This document shows, in pieces, positions 44,489 through 59,400 of a DNA stretch of 64,000 nucleotides; within the stretch, counting starts at the first letter, position 1; each line of letters opens with the position of its first letter. The stretch is from Bathymodiolus brooksi (taxonomy: Eukaryota; Mollusca; Bivalvia; Mytilida; Modiolidae). The position numbers and the translations under genes were made by a program. The stretch lies in NCBI GenBank assembly GCA_963680875.1, contig OY804579.1, positions 31,667,804-31,731,803 on the forward strand, in the 5' to 3' direction. Below the pieces are notes generated by a model. It saw nothing but the letters and a program-made list of their open reading frames with translations. It was not told where the DNA came from and made no database searches.

Positions 44489-47400
44489 TCAAACGTTTTA
44501 GCATCACAGGGTGGTCTTGATTCAATATCAAACGTTTTAACATCACAGGGTGGTCTTGATTCAATATCAAACGTTTTAACATCACAGGGTGGTCTTGATT
44601 CAATATCAAACGTTTTAGCATCACAGGGTGGTCTTGATTCAATATCAAATGTTTTAACTAACATCACAGGGTGGTCTTGATTCAATATCAAACGTTTTAA
44701 CATCACAGGGTGGTCTTGATTCAATATCAAACGTTTTAACATCACAGGGTGGTCTTGATTCAATATCAAACGTTTTAACATCACAGGGTGGTCTTGATTC
44801 AATATCAAACGTTTTAACATCACAGGGTGGTCTTGATTCAATATCAAACGTTTTACCATCACAGGGAGGTCTTGATTCAATATCAAACGTTTTACCATCA
44901 CACGGAGGTCTTGATTCAATATCAAACGTTTTAACAGCAAAGGGTGGTCTTAATTCAATATCAAACGTTTTAACATCAAAGGGTGGTCTTGATTCAATAT
45001 CAAACGTTTTAACATCACAGGGTGGTCTTGATTCAATATCAAACGTTTTAACATCACAGGGTGGTCTTGATTCAATATCAAACGTTTTAACATCACAGGG
45101 TGGTCTTGATTCAATATCAAACGTTTTAGCATCACAGGGTGGTCTTGATTCAATATCAAACGTTTTAACATCACAGGGTGGTCTTGATTCAATATCAAAC
45201 GTTTTAACATCAAAGGGTGGTCTTGATTCAATATCAAACGTTTTAGCATCACAGGGAGGTCTTGATTCAATATCAAACGTTTTACCATCACAGGGAGGTC
45301 TTGATTCAATATCAAACGTTTTAACAGCAAAGGGTGGTCTTGATTCAATATCAAACGTTTTAACATCACAGGGTGGTCTTGATTCAATATCAAACGTTTT
45401 AACATCACAGGGTGGTCTTGATTCAATATCAAACGTTTTAACATCACAGGGTGGTCTTGATTCAATATCAAACGTTTTAACATCACATGGTAGTCTTGAT
45501 TCAATATCAAACGTTTTAGCATCACAGGGTGGTCTTGATTCAATATCAAACGTTTTAACATCACAGGGTGGTCTTGATTCAATATCAAACGTTATAACAT
45601 CACAGGGTGGTCTTGATTCAATATCAAACGTTTTAACATCAAAAGGTGGTCTTGATTCAATATCAAACGTTTTAACATCACAGGGTGGTCTTGATTCAAT
45701 ATCAAACGTTTTAACATCACAGGGTGGTCTTGATTCAATATCAAACGTTTTAACATCACAGGGTGGTCTTGATTCAATATCAAACGTTTTAACATCACAG
45801 GGTGGTCTTGATTCAATATCAAACGTTTTAACATCACAGGGTGGTCTTGATTCAATATCAAACGTTTTAACATCACAGGGTGGTCTTGATTCAATATCAA
45901 ACGTTTTAACATCACAGGGTGGTCTTGATTCAATATCAAACGTTTTAACATCACATGGTAGTCTTGATTCAATATCAAACGTTTTAGCATCACAGGGTGG
46001 TCTTGATTCAATATCAAACGTTTTAACATCACAGGGTGGTCTTGATTCAATATCAAACGTTATAACATCACAGGGTGGTCTTGATTCAATATCAAACGTT
46101 TTAACATCAAAAGGTGGTCTTGATTCAATATCAAACGTTTTAACATCACAGGGTGGTCTTGATTCAATATCAAACGTTTTAACATCACAGGGTGGTCTTG
46201 ATTCAATATCAAACGTTTTAACATCACAGGGTGGTCTTGATTCAATATCAAACGTTTTAACATCACAGGGTGGTCTTGATTCAATATCAAACGTTTTAAC
46301 ATCACAGGGTGGTCTTGATTCAATATCAAACGTTTTAACATCACAGGGTGGTCTTGATTCAATATCAAACGTTTTAACATCCCAGGGTGGTCTTGATTCA
46401 ATATCAAACGTTTTAACATCACAGGGTGGTCTTGATTCAATATCAAACGTTTTAACATCACAGGGTGGTCTTGATTCAATATCAATCGTTTTAACATCAC
46501 AGGGTGGTCTTGATTCAATATCAAACGTTTTAACATCACATGGTGGTCTTGATTCAATATCAAACGTTTTAGCATCAAAGGGTGGTCTTGATTCAATATC
46601 AAACGTTTTAACATCACAGGGTGGTCTTGATTCAATATCAAACGTTTTAACATCACAGGGTGGTCTTGATTCCATATCGAACGTTTTAACATCACAGGGT
46701 GGTCTTGATTCAATATCAAACGTTTTAACATCACAGGGTGGTCTTGATTCAATATCAAACATTTTAACATCACAGGGTGGTCTTGATTCAATATCAAACG
46801 TTTTAACATCACAGGGTGGTCTTGATTCAATATCAAACGTTTTAATATCACAGGGTGGTCTTGATTCAATATCCAACGTTTTAACATCACAGGGTGGTCT
46901 TGATTCAATATCAAACGTTTTAACATCACAGGGTGGTCTTGATTCAATATCGAACGCTTTAGCATCAAAGGGTGGTCTTGATTCAATATCAAACGTTTTA
47001 GCATCAAAGGGTGGTCTTGATTCAATATCAAACGTTTTAGCATCACAGGGTGGTCTTGATTCAATATCAAACGTTTTAGCATCACAGGGTGGTCTTGATT
47101 CAATATCAAACGTTTTAGCATCAAAGGGTGGTCTTGATTCAATATCAAATGTTATAACATCACAGGGTGGTCTTGATTCAATATCAAACGTTTTACCATC
47201 ACAGGGTGGTCTTGATTCAATATCAAACGTTTTAACAGCAAAGGGTGGTCTTGATTCAATATCAAACGTTTTAGCAACAAAGGGTGGTCTTGATTCAATA
47301 TCAAACGTTTTAGCATCAAAGGGTGGTCTTGATTCAATATCAAACGTTTTAACATCACAGGGTGGTCTTGATTCAATATCAAAGGTTTTAGCATTAAAGG

Positions 47401-50400
47401 GTGGTCTTGATTCAATATCAAACGTTTTAGCATCACAGGGTGGTCTTGATTCAATATCAAACGTTTTAGCATCAAAGGGTGGTCTTGATTCAATATCAAA
47501 CGTTTTAGCATCAAAGGGTGTTCTTGATTCAATATCAAACGTTTTAGCATCAAAGGGTGGTCTTGATTCAATATCAAACGTCTTAACATCACAGGGTGGT
47601 CTTGAATCAATATCAAACGTTTTAGCATCAAAGGGTGGTCTTGATTCAATATCAAACGTTTTAACATCAAAGGGTGGTCTTGATTCAATATCAAACGTTT
47701 TAACATCACAGGGTGGTCGTGATTCAATATCAAACGTTTTAACATCAAAGGGTGGTCTTGGTTCAATATCAAACGTTTTAACATCAAAGGGTGGTCTTGA
47801 TTCAATATCAAACGTTTTAACATCACAAGGTGGTCTTGATTCAATATCAAACGTTTTAACATCAAAGGGTTGTCTTGATTCAATATCAAACGTTTTAACA
47901 TCACAGGGTGGTCTTGATTCAATATCAAACGTTTTAACATCACAGGGTGGTCTTGATTCAATATCAAACGTTTTAACATCACAGGGTGGTCTTGATTCAA
48001 TATCAAACGTTTTAACATCACAGGGTGGTCTTGATTCAATAACAAACGTTTTAGCATCACAGGGTGGTCTTGATTCAATATCAAATGTTTTAACATCACA
48101 GGGTGGTCTTGATTCAATATCAAACGTTTTAACATCCCAGGGTGCTCTTGATTCAATATCAAACGTTTTAACATCACAGGGTTGTCTTGATTCAATATCA
48201 AACGTTTTAACATCAAAGGGTGGTCTTGATTCAATATCAAACGTTTTAGCATCAAAGGGTGGTCTTGATTCAATATCAAACGTTTTAATATTACAGGGTG
48301 GTCTTGATTCAATATCAAACGTTTTAGCATCAATTGGTGGTCTTTCTTGATTCAATATCAAACGTTTTAGCATCAAAGGGTGGTCTTGATCCAATATCAA
48401 ACGTTTTAACATCACAGGGTGGTCTTGATTCAATATCCAACGTTTTAGCATCAAAGGGTGGTCTTGATTCAATATCAAACGTTTTAACATCACAGGGTGG
48501 TCTTGATTCAATATCAAACGTTTTAGCATCAAAAGGTGGTCTTGATTCAATATCAAACGTTTTAGCATCAAAGGGTGGTCTTAATTCAATATCAAACGTT
48601 TTAGCATCAAAGGGTGTTCTTGATTCAATATCAAACGTTTTAGCATCAAAGGGTGGTCTTGATTCAATATCAAACGTTTTAACATCACAGGGTGGTCTTG
48701 ATTCAATATCAAACGTTTTAGCATCAAAGGGTGGTCTTGATTCAATATCAAACGTTTTAACATCAAAGGGTGGTCTTGATTCAATATCAAACGTTTTAAC
48801 ATCACAGGGTGGTCTTGATTCAATATCAAACGTTTTAACATCAAAGGGTGGTCTTGATTCAATATCAAACGTTTTAACATCACAGGGTGGTCTTGATTCA
48901 ATATCAAACGTTTTAACATCACAAGGTGGTCTTGATTCAATATCAAACGTTTTAACATCGCAGGGTGGTCTTGATTCAATATCAAACGTTTTAACATCAC
49001 AGGGTGGTCTTGATTCAATATCAAACGTTTTAACATCACAGGGTGGTCTTGATTCAATATCAAACGTTTTAACATCACAGGGTGGTCTTGATTCAATATC
49101 AAACGTTTTAACATCACAGGGTGGTCTTGATTCAATATCAAACGTTTTAGCATCAAAGGGTGGTCTTGATTCAATATCAAACGTTTTAACATCACAGGGT
49201 GGTCTTGATTCAACATCAAACGTTTTAGCATCACAGGGTGGTCTTGATTCAATATCAAACGTTTTAACATCACAGGGTGGTCTTGATTCAATATCGAACG
49301 TTTTAACATCACAGGGTGGTCTTGATTCAATATCAAACGTTTTAACATCACAGGGTGGTCTTTATTCAATATCAAACGTTTTTAACATCACAGGGTGGTC
49401 TTGATTCAATATCAAACATTTTAACATCACAGGGTGGTCTTGATTCAATATCAAACGTTTTAACATCACAGGGTGGTCTTGATTCAATATCAAACGTTTT
49501 AACATCAAAGGGTGGTCTTGATTCAATATCCAACGTTTTAACATCACAGGGTGGTCTTGATTCAATATCAAACGTTTTAACATCACAGGGTGGTCTTGAT
49601 TCAATATCAAACGTTTTAGCATCACAGGGTGGTCTTGATTCAATATCAAACGTTTTAGCATCAAAGGGTGGTCTTGATTCAATATCAAACGTTTTAATAT
49701 CACAGGGTGGTCTTGATTCAATATCAAACGTTTTAACATCAAAGGGTGGTCTTGATTCAATATCAAACGTTTTAGCATCAAAGGATGGTCTTGATTCAAT
49801 ATCAAATGTTATAACATCACAGGGTGGTCTTGATTCAATATCAAACGTTTTACCATCACAGGGTGGTCGTGATTCAATATCAAACGTTTTAACATCAAAG
49901 GGTGGTCTTGATTCAATATCAAACGTTTTAACATCACAGGGTGGTCTTGATTCAATATCAAACGTTTTAACATCACAAGGTGGTCTTGATTCAATATCAA
50001 ACGTTTTAACATCACAGGGTGGTCTTGATTCAATATCAAACGTTTTAACATCACAGGGTGGTCTTGATTCAATATCAAACGTTTTAACATCACAGGGTGG
50101 TCTTGATTCAATATCAAACGTTTTAACATCACAGGGTGGTCTTGATTCAATATCAAACGTTTTAACATCACAGGGTGGTCTTGATTCAATATCAAACGTT
50201 TTAGCATCAAAGGGTGGTCTTGATTCAATATCAAACGTTTTAACATCACAGGGTGGTCTTGATTCAATATCAAATGTTTTAACATCACAGGGTGGTCTTG
50301 ATTCAATATCAAACGTTTTAACATCCCAGGGTGCTCTTGATTCAATATCAAACGTTTTAACATCACAGGGTTGTCTTGATTCAATATCAAACGTTTTAAC

Positions 50401-53400
50401 ATCAAAGGGTGGTCTTGATTTAATATCAAACGTTTTAGCATCAAAGGGTGGTCTTGATTCAATATCAAACGTTTTAATATTACAGGGTGGTCTTGATTCA
50501 ATATCAAACGTTTTAGCATCAATGGGTGGTCTTTCTTGATTCAATATCAAACGTTTTAGCATCAAAGGGTGGTCTTGATCCAATATCAAACGTTTTAACA
50601 TCACAGGGTGGTCTTGATTCAATATCCAACGTTTTAGCATCAAAGGGTGGTCTTGATTCAATATCAAACGTTTTAACATCACAGGGTGGTCTTGATTCAA
50701 TATCAAACGTTTTAGCATCAAAAGGTGGTCTTGATTCAATATCAAACGTTTTAGCATCAAAGGGTGGTCTTAATTCAATATCAAACGTTTTAGCATCAAA
50801 GGGTGTTCTTGATTCAATATCAAACGTTTTAGCATCAAAGGGTGGTCTTGATTCAATATCAAACGTTTTAACATCACAGGGTGGTCTTGATTCAATATCA
50901 AACGTTTTAGCATCAAAGGGTGGTCTTGATTCAATATCAAACGTTTTAACATCAAAGGGTGGTCTTGATTCAATATCAAACGTTTTAACATCACAGGGTG
51001 GTCTTGATTCAATATCAAACGTTTTAACATCAAAGGGTGGTCTTGATTCAATATCAAACGTTTTAACATCACAGGGTGGTCTTGATTCAATATCAAACGT
51101 TTTAACATCACAAGGTGGTCTTGATTCAATATCAAACGTTTTAACATCACAGGGTGGTCTTGATTCAATATCAAACGTTTTAACATCACAGGGTGGTCTT
51201 GATTCAATATCAAACGTTTTAACATCACAGGGTGGTCTTGATTCAATATCAAACGTTTTAACATCACAGGGTGGTCTTGATTCAATATCAAACGTTTTAA
51301 CATCACAGGGTGGTCTTGATTCAATATCAAACGTTTTAGCATCAAAGGGTGGTCTTGATTCAATATCAAACGTTTTAACATCACAGGGTGGTCTTGATTC
51401 AATATCAAACGTTTTAACATCAAAGGGTGGTCTTGATTCAATATCAAACGTTTTAACATCACAGGGTGGTCTTGATTCAATATCAAACGTTTTAACATCA
51501 CAAGGTGGTCTTGATTCAATATCAAACGTTTTAACATCACAGGGTGGTCTTGATTCAATATCAAACGTTTTAACATCACAGGGTGGTCTTGATTCAATAT
51601 CAAACGTTTTAACATGACAGGGTGGTCTTGATTCAATATCAAACGTTTTAACATCACAGGGTGGTCTTGATTCAATATCAAACGTTTTAACATCACAGGG
51701 TGGTCTTGATTCAATATCAAACGTTTTAGCATCAAAGGGTGGTCTTGATTCAATATCAAACGTTTTAGCATCAAAGGGTGTTCTTGATTCAATATCAAAC
51801 GTTTTAGCATCAAAGGGTGGTCTTGATTCAATATCAAACGTTTTAACATCACAGGGTGGTCTTGATTCAATATCAAACGTTTTACCATCACAGGGTGGTC
51901 GTGATTCAATATCAAACGTTTTAACATCAAAGGGTGGTCTTGATTCAATATCAAACGTTTTAACATCACAGGGTGGTCTTGATTCAATATCAAACGTTTT
52001 AACATCAAAGGGTGGTCTTGATTCAATATCAAACGTTTTAACATCACTGGGTGGTCTTGATTCAATATCAAACGTTTTAACATCACAAGGTGGTCTTGAT
52101 TCAATATCAAACGTTTTAACATCACAGGGTGGTCTTGATTCAATATCAAACGTTTTAACATCACAGGGTGGTCTTGATTCAATATCAAACGTTTTAACAT
52201 CACAGGGTGGTCTTGATTCAATATCAAACGTTTTAACATCACAAGGTGGTCTTGATTCAATATCAAACGTTTTAACATCACAGGGTGGTCTTGATTCAAT
52301 ATCAAACGTTTTAGCATCAAAGGGTGGTCTTGATTCAATATCAAACGTTTTAACATCACAGGGTGGTCTTGATTCAACATCAAACGTTTTAACATCACAG
52401 GGTGGTCTTGATTCAATATCAAACGTTTTAACATCACAGGGTGGTCTTGATTCAATATCGAACGTTTTAACATCACAGGTGGTCTTGATTCAATATCAAA
52501 CGTTTTAACATCACAGGGTGGTCTTTATTCAATATCAAACGTTTTTAACATCACAGGGTGGTCTTGATTCAATATCAAACATTTTAACATCACAGGGTGG
52601 TCTTGATTCAATATCAAACGTTTTAACATCACAGGGTGGTCTTGATTCAATATCAAACGTTTTAACATCAAAGGGTGGTCTTGATTCAATATCCAACGTT
52701 TTAACATCACAGGGTGGTCTTGATTCAATATCAAACGTTTTAACATCACAGGGTGGTCTTGATTCAATATCAAACGTTTTAGCATCACAGGGTGGTCTTG
52801 ATTCAATATCAAACGTTTTAGCATCAAAGGGTGGTCTTGATTCAATATCAAACGTTTTAATATCACAGGGTGGTCTTGATTCAATATCAAACGTTTTAAC
52901 ATCAAAGGGTGGTCTTGATTCAATATCAAACGTTTTAGCATCAAAGGATGGTCTTGATTCAATATCAAATGTTATAACATCACAGGGTGGTCTTGATTCA
53001 ATATCAAACGTTTTACCATCACAGGGTGGTCGTGATTCAATATCAAACGTTTTAACATCAAAGGGTGGTCTTGATTCAATATCAAACGTTTTAACATCAC
53101 AGGGTGGTCTTGATTCAATATCAAACGTTTTAACATCACAAGGTGGTCTTGATTCAATATCAAACGTTTTAACATCACAGGGTGGTCTTGATTCAATATC
53201 AAACGTTTTAACATCACAGGGTGGTCTTGATTCAATATCAAACGTTTTAACATCACAGGGTGGTCTTGATTCAATATCAAACGTTTTAACATCACAGGGT
53301 GGTCTTGATTCAATATCAAACGTTTTAACATCACAGGGTGGTCTTGATTCAATATCAAACGTTTTAGCATCAAAGGGTGGTCTTGATTCAATATCAAACG

Positions 53401-56400
53401 TTTTAACATCACAGGGTGGTCTTGATTCAACATCAAACGTTTTAACATCACAGGGTGGTCTTGATTCAATATCAAACGTTTTAACATCACAGGGTGGTCT
53501 TGATTCAATATCAAACGTTTTAACATCACAGGGTGGTCTTGATTCAATATCGAACGTTTTAACATCACAGGGTGGTCTTGATTCAATATCAAACGTTTTA
53601 ACATCACAGGGTGGTCTTGATTCAATATCAAACGTTTTTAACATCACAGGGTGGTCTTGATTCAATATCAAACATTTTAACATCACAGGGTGGTCTTGAT
53701 TCAATATCAAACGTTTTAACATCACAGGGTGGTCTTGATTCAATATCAAACGTTTTAACATCAAAGGGTGGTCTTGATTCAATATCCAACGCTTTAACAT
53801 CACAGGGTGGTCTTGATTCAATATCAAACGTTTTAACATCACAGGGTGGTCTTGATTCAATATCAAACGTTTTAGCATCACAGGGTGGTCTTGATTCAAT
53901 ATCAAACGTTTTAGCATCAAAGGGTGGTCTTGATTCAATATCAATCGTTTTAACATCACAGGGTGGTCTTGATTCAATATCAAACGTTTTAACATCAAAG
54001 GGTGGTCTTGATTCAATATCAAACGTTTTAGCATCAAAGGGTGGTCTTGATTCAATATCAAATGTTATAACATCACAGGGTGGTCTTGATTCAATATCAA
54101 ACGTTTTACCATCACAGGGTGGTCTTGATTCAATATCAAACGTTTTAACAGCAAAGGGTGGTCTTGATTCAATATCAAACGTTTTAGCATCAAAGGGTGG
54201 TCTTGATTCAATATCAAACGTTTTAACATCACAGGGTGGTCTTGATTCAATATCAAACGTTTTAACATCACAGGGTGGTCTTGATTCAATATCAAACGTT
54301 TTAGCATCAAAGGGTGGTCTTGAATCAATATCAAACGTTTTAGCATCAAAGGGTGGTCTTGATTCAATATCAAACGTTTTAGCATCAAAGGGTGTTCGTG
54401 ATTCAATATCAAACGTTTTAACATCACAGGGTGGTCTTGATTCAATATCAAACGTTTTAACATCACAGGGTGGTCTTGATTCAATATCAAACGTTTTAAC
54501 ATCACAGGGTGGTCTTGATTCAATATCAAACGTTTTAACATCACAGGGTGGTCTTGATTCAATATCAAACGTTTTAACATCACAGGGTGGTCTTGATTCA
54601 ATATCAAACGTTTTAGCATCAAAGGGTGGTCTTGATTCAATATCAAACGTTTTAACATCACAGGGTGGTCTTGATTCAACATCAAACGTTTTAACATCAC
54701 AGGGTGGTCTTGATTCAATATCAAACGTTTTAACATCACAGGGTGGTCTTGATTCAATATCGAACGTTTTAACATCACAGGGTGGTCTTGATTCAATATC
54801 AAACGTTTTAACATCACAGGGTGGTCTTTATTCAATATCAAACGTTTTTAACATCACAGGGTGGTCTTGATTCAATATCAAACATTTTAACATCACAGGG
54901 TGGTCTTGATTCAATATCAAACGTTTTAACATCACAGGGTGGTCTTGATTCAATATCAAACGTTTTAACATCAAAGGGTGGTCTTGATTCAATATCCAAC
55001 GTTTTAACATCACAGGGTGGTCTTGGTTCAATATCAAACGTTTTAACATCACAGGGTGGTCTTGATTCAATATCAAACGTTTTAGCATCACAGGGTGGTC
55101 TTGATTCAATATCAAACGTTTTAGCATCAAAGGGTGGTCTTGATTCAATATCAAACGTTTTAATATCACAGGGTGGTCTTGATTCAATATCAAACGTTTT
55201 AACATCAAAGGGTGGTCTTGATTCAATATCAAACGTTTTAGCATCAAAGGATGGTCTTGATTCAATATCAAATGTTATAACATCACAGGGTGGTCTTGAT
55301 TCAATATCAAACGTTTTACCATCACAGGGTGGTCGTGATTCAATATCAAACGTTTTAACATCAAAGGGTGGTCTTGATTCAATATCAAACGTTTTAACAT
55401 CACAGGGTGGTCTTGATTCAATATCAAACGTTTTAACATCACAAGGTGGTCTTGATTCAATATCAAACGTTTTAACATCACAGGGTGGTCTTGATTCAAT
55501 ATCAAACGTTTTAACATCACAGGGTGGTCTTGATTCAATATCAAACGTTTTAACATCACAGGGTGGTCTTGATTCAATATCAAACGTTTTAACATCACAG
55601 GGTGGTCTTGATTCAATATCAAACGTTTTAACATCACAGGGTGGTCTTGATTCAATATCAAACGTTTTAGCATCAAAGGGTGGTCTTGATTCAATATCAA
55701 ACGTTTTAACATCACAGGGTGGTCTTGATTCAACATCAAACGTTTTAACATCACAGGGTGGTCTTGATTCAATATCAAACGTTTTAACATCACAGGGTGG
55801 TCTTGATTCAATATCAAACGTTTTAACATCACAGGGTGGTCTTGATTCAATATCGAACGTTTTAACATCACAGGGTGGTCTTGATTCAATATCAAACGTT
55901 TTAACATCACAGGGTGGTCTTGATTCAATATCAAACGTTTTTAACATCACAGGGTGGTCTTGATTCAATATCAAACATTTTAACATCACAGGGTGGTCTT
56001 GATTCAATATCAAACGTTTTAACATCACAGGGTGGTCTTGATTCAATATCAAACGTTTTAACATCAAAGGGTGGTCTTGATTCAATATCCAACGCTTTAA
56101 CATCACAGGGTGGTCTTGATTCAATATCAAACGTTTTAACATCACAGGGTGGTCTTGATTCAATATCAAACGTTTTAGCATCACAGGGTGGTCTTGATTC
56201 AATATCAAACGTTTTAGCATCAAAGGGTGGTCTTGATTCAATATCAAACGTTTTAACATCACAGGGTGGTCTTGATTCAATATCAAACGTTTTAACATCA
56301 AAGGGTGGTCTTGATTCAATATCAAACGTTTTAGCATCAAAGGGTGGTCTTGATTCAATATCAAATGTTATAACATCACAGGGTGGTCTTGATTCAATAT

Positions 56401-59400
56401 CAAACGTTTTACCATCACAGGGTGGTCTTGATTCAATATCAAACGTTTTAACAGCAAAGGGTGGTCTTGATTCAATATCAAACGTTTTAGCATCAAAGGG
56501 TGGTCTTGATTCAATATCAAACGTTTTAACATCACAGGGTGGTCTTGATTCAATATCAAACGTTTTAACATCACAGGGTGGTCTTGATTCAATATCAAAC
56601 GTTTTAGCATCAAAGGGTGGTCTTGAATCAATATCAAACGTTTTAGCATCAAAGGGTGGTCTTGATTCAATATCAAACGTTTTAGCATCAAAGGGTGTTC
56701 GTGATTCAATATCAAACGTTTTAGCATCAAAGGGTGGTCTTGATTCAATATCAAACGTTTTAACATCACAGGGTTGTCTTGATTCAATATCAAACGTTTT
56801 AACATCACAGGGTGGTCTTGATTCAATATCAAACGTTTTAACATCACAGGGTGGTCTTGATTCAATATCAAACGTTTTAACATCACAGGGTGGTCTTGAT
56901 TCAATATCAAACGTTTTAACATCACAGGGTGGTCTTGATTCAATATCAAGCGTTTTAACATCACAGGGTGGTCTTGATTCAATAACAAACGTTTTAGCAT
57001 CACAGGGTGGTCTTGATTCAATATCAAATGTTTTAACATCACAGGGTGGTCTTGATTCAATATCAAACGTTTTAACATCCCAGGGTGCTCTTGGTTCAAT
57101 ATCAAACGTTTTAACATCACAGGGTTGTCTTGATTCAATATCAAACGTTTTAACATCAAAGGGTGGTCTTGATTCAATATCAAACGTTTTAGCATCAAAG
57201 GGTGGTCTTGATTCAATATCAAACGTTTTAATATTACAGGGTGGTCTTGATTCAATATCAAACGTTTTAGCATCAATGGGTGGTCTTTCTTGATTCAATA
57301 TCAAACGTTTTAGCATCAAAGGGTGGTCTTGATCCAATATCAAACGTTTTAACATCACAGGGTGGTCTTGATTCAATATCCAACGTTTTAGCAACAAAGG
57401 GTGGTCTTGATTCAATATCAAACGTTTTAACATCACAGGGTGGTCTTGATTCAATATCAAACGTTTTAGCATCAAAAGGTGGTCTTGATTCAATATCAAA
57501 CGTTTTAGCATCAAAGGGTGGTCTTATTTCAATATCAAACGTTTTAGCATCAAAGGGTGTTCTTGATTCAATATCAAACGTTTTAGCATCAAAGGGTGGT
57601 CTTGATTCAATATCAAACGTTTTAACATCAAAGGGTGGTCTTGATTCAATATCAAACGTTTTAACATCACAGGGTGGTCGTGATTCAATATCAAACGTTT
57701 TAACATCAAAGGGTGGTCTTGATTCAATATCAAACGTTTTAACATCACAGGGTGGTCTTGATTCAATATCAAACGTTTTAACATCACAAGGTGGTCTTGA
57801 TTCAATATCAAACGTTTTAACATCACAGGGTGGTCTTGATTCAATATCAAACGTTTTAACATCACAGGGTGGTCTTGATTCAATATCAAACGTTTTAACA
57901 TCACAGGGTGGTCTTGATTCAATATCAAACGTTTTAACATCACAGGGTGGTCTTGATTCAATATCAAACGTTTTAACATCACAGGGTGGTCTTGATTCAA
58001 TATCAAACGTTTTAGCATCAAAGGGTGGTCTTGATTCAATATCAAACGTTTTAACATCACAGGGTGGTCTTGAATCAACATCAAACGTTTTAACATCACA
58101 GGGTGGTCTTGATTCAATATCAAACGTTTTAACATCACAGGGTGGTCTTGATTCAATATCGAACGTTTTAACATCACAGGGTGGACTTGATTCAATATCA
58201 AACGTTTTAACATCACAGGGTGGTATTTATTCAATATCAAACGTTTTTAACATCACAGGGTGGTCTTGATTCAATATCAAACAATTTTACATCACAGGGT
58301 GGTCTTGATTCAATATCAAACGTTTTAACATCACAGGGTGGTCTTGATTCAATATCAAACGTTTTAACATCAAAGGGTGGTCTTGATTCAATATCCAACG
58401 TTTTAACATCACAGGGTGGTCTTGATTCAATATCAAACGTTTTAACATCACAGGGTGGTCTTGATTCAATATCAAACGTTTTAGCATCACAGGGTGGTCT
58501 TGATTCAATATCAAACGTTTTAGCATCAAAGGGTGGTCTTGATTCAATATCAAACGTTTTAATATCACAGGGTGGTCTTGATTCAATATCAAACGTTTTA
58601 ACATCAAAGGGTGGTCTTGATTCAATATCAAACGTTTTAGCATCAAAGGGTGGTCTTGATTCAATATCAAATGTTATAACATCACAGGGTGGTCTTGATT
58701 CAATATCAAACGTTTTACCATCACAGGGTGGTCGTGATTCAATATCAAACGTTTTAACATCAAAGGGTGGTCTTGATTCAATATCAAACGTTTTAACATC
58801 ACAGGGTGGTCTTGATTCAATATCAAACGTTTTAACATCACAGGGTGGTCTTGATTCAATATCAAACGTTTTAGCATCACAGGGTGGTCTTGATTCAATA
58901 TCAAACGTTTTAGCATCAAAGGGTGGTCTTGATTCAATATCAAACGTTTTAATATCACAGGGTGGTCTTGATTCAATATCAAACGTTTTAACATCAAAGG
59001 GTGGTCTTGATTCAATATCAAACGTTTTAGCATCAAAGGGTGGTCTTGATTCAATATCAAATGTTATAACATCACAGGGTGGTCTTGATTCAATATCAAA
59101 CGTTTTACCATCACAGGGTGGTCGTGATTCAATATCAAACGTTTTAACATCAAAGGGTGGTCTTGATTCAATATCAAACGTTTTAACATCACAGGGTGGT
59201 CTTGATTCAATATCAAACGTTTTAACATCACAAGGTGGTCTTGATTCAATATCAAACGTTTTAACATCAAAGGGTGGTCTTGATTCAATATCAAACGTTT
59301 TAACATCACAGGGTGGTCTTGATTCAATATCAAACGTTTTAACATCACAGGGTGGTCTTGATTCAATATCAAACGTTTTAACATCACAGGGTGGTCTTGA

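Noticed and set aside
44654..48571. 1,305-codon minus-strand open frame, and similar frames up to 64000
   Set aside because: Translations of the 39-bp array in several frames and both strands at once. The same DNA gives different long proteins in overlapping frames, and indels break the frames at intervals.
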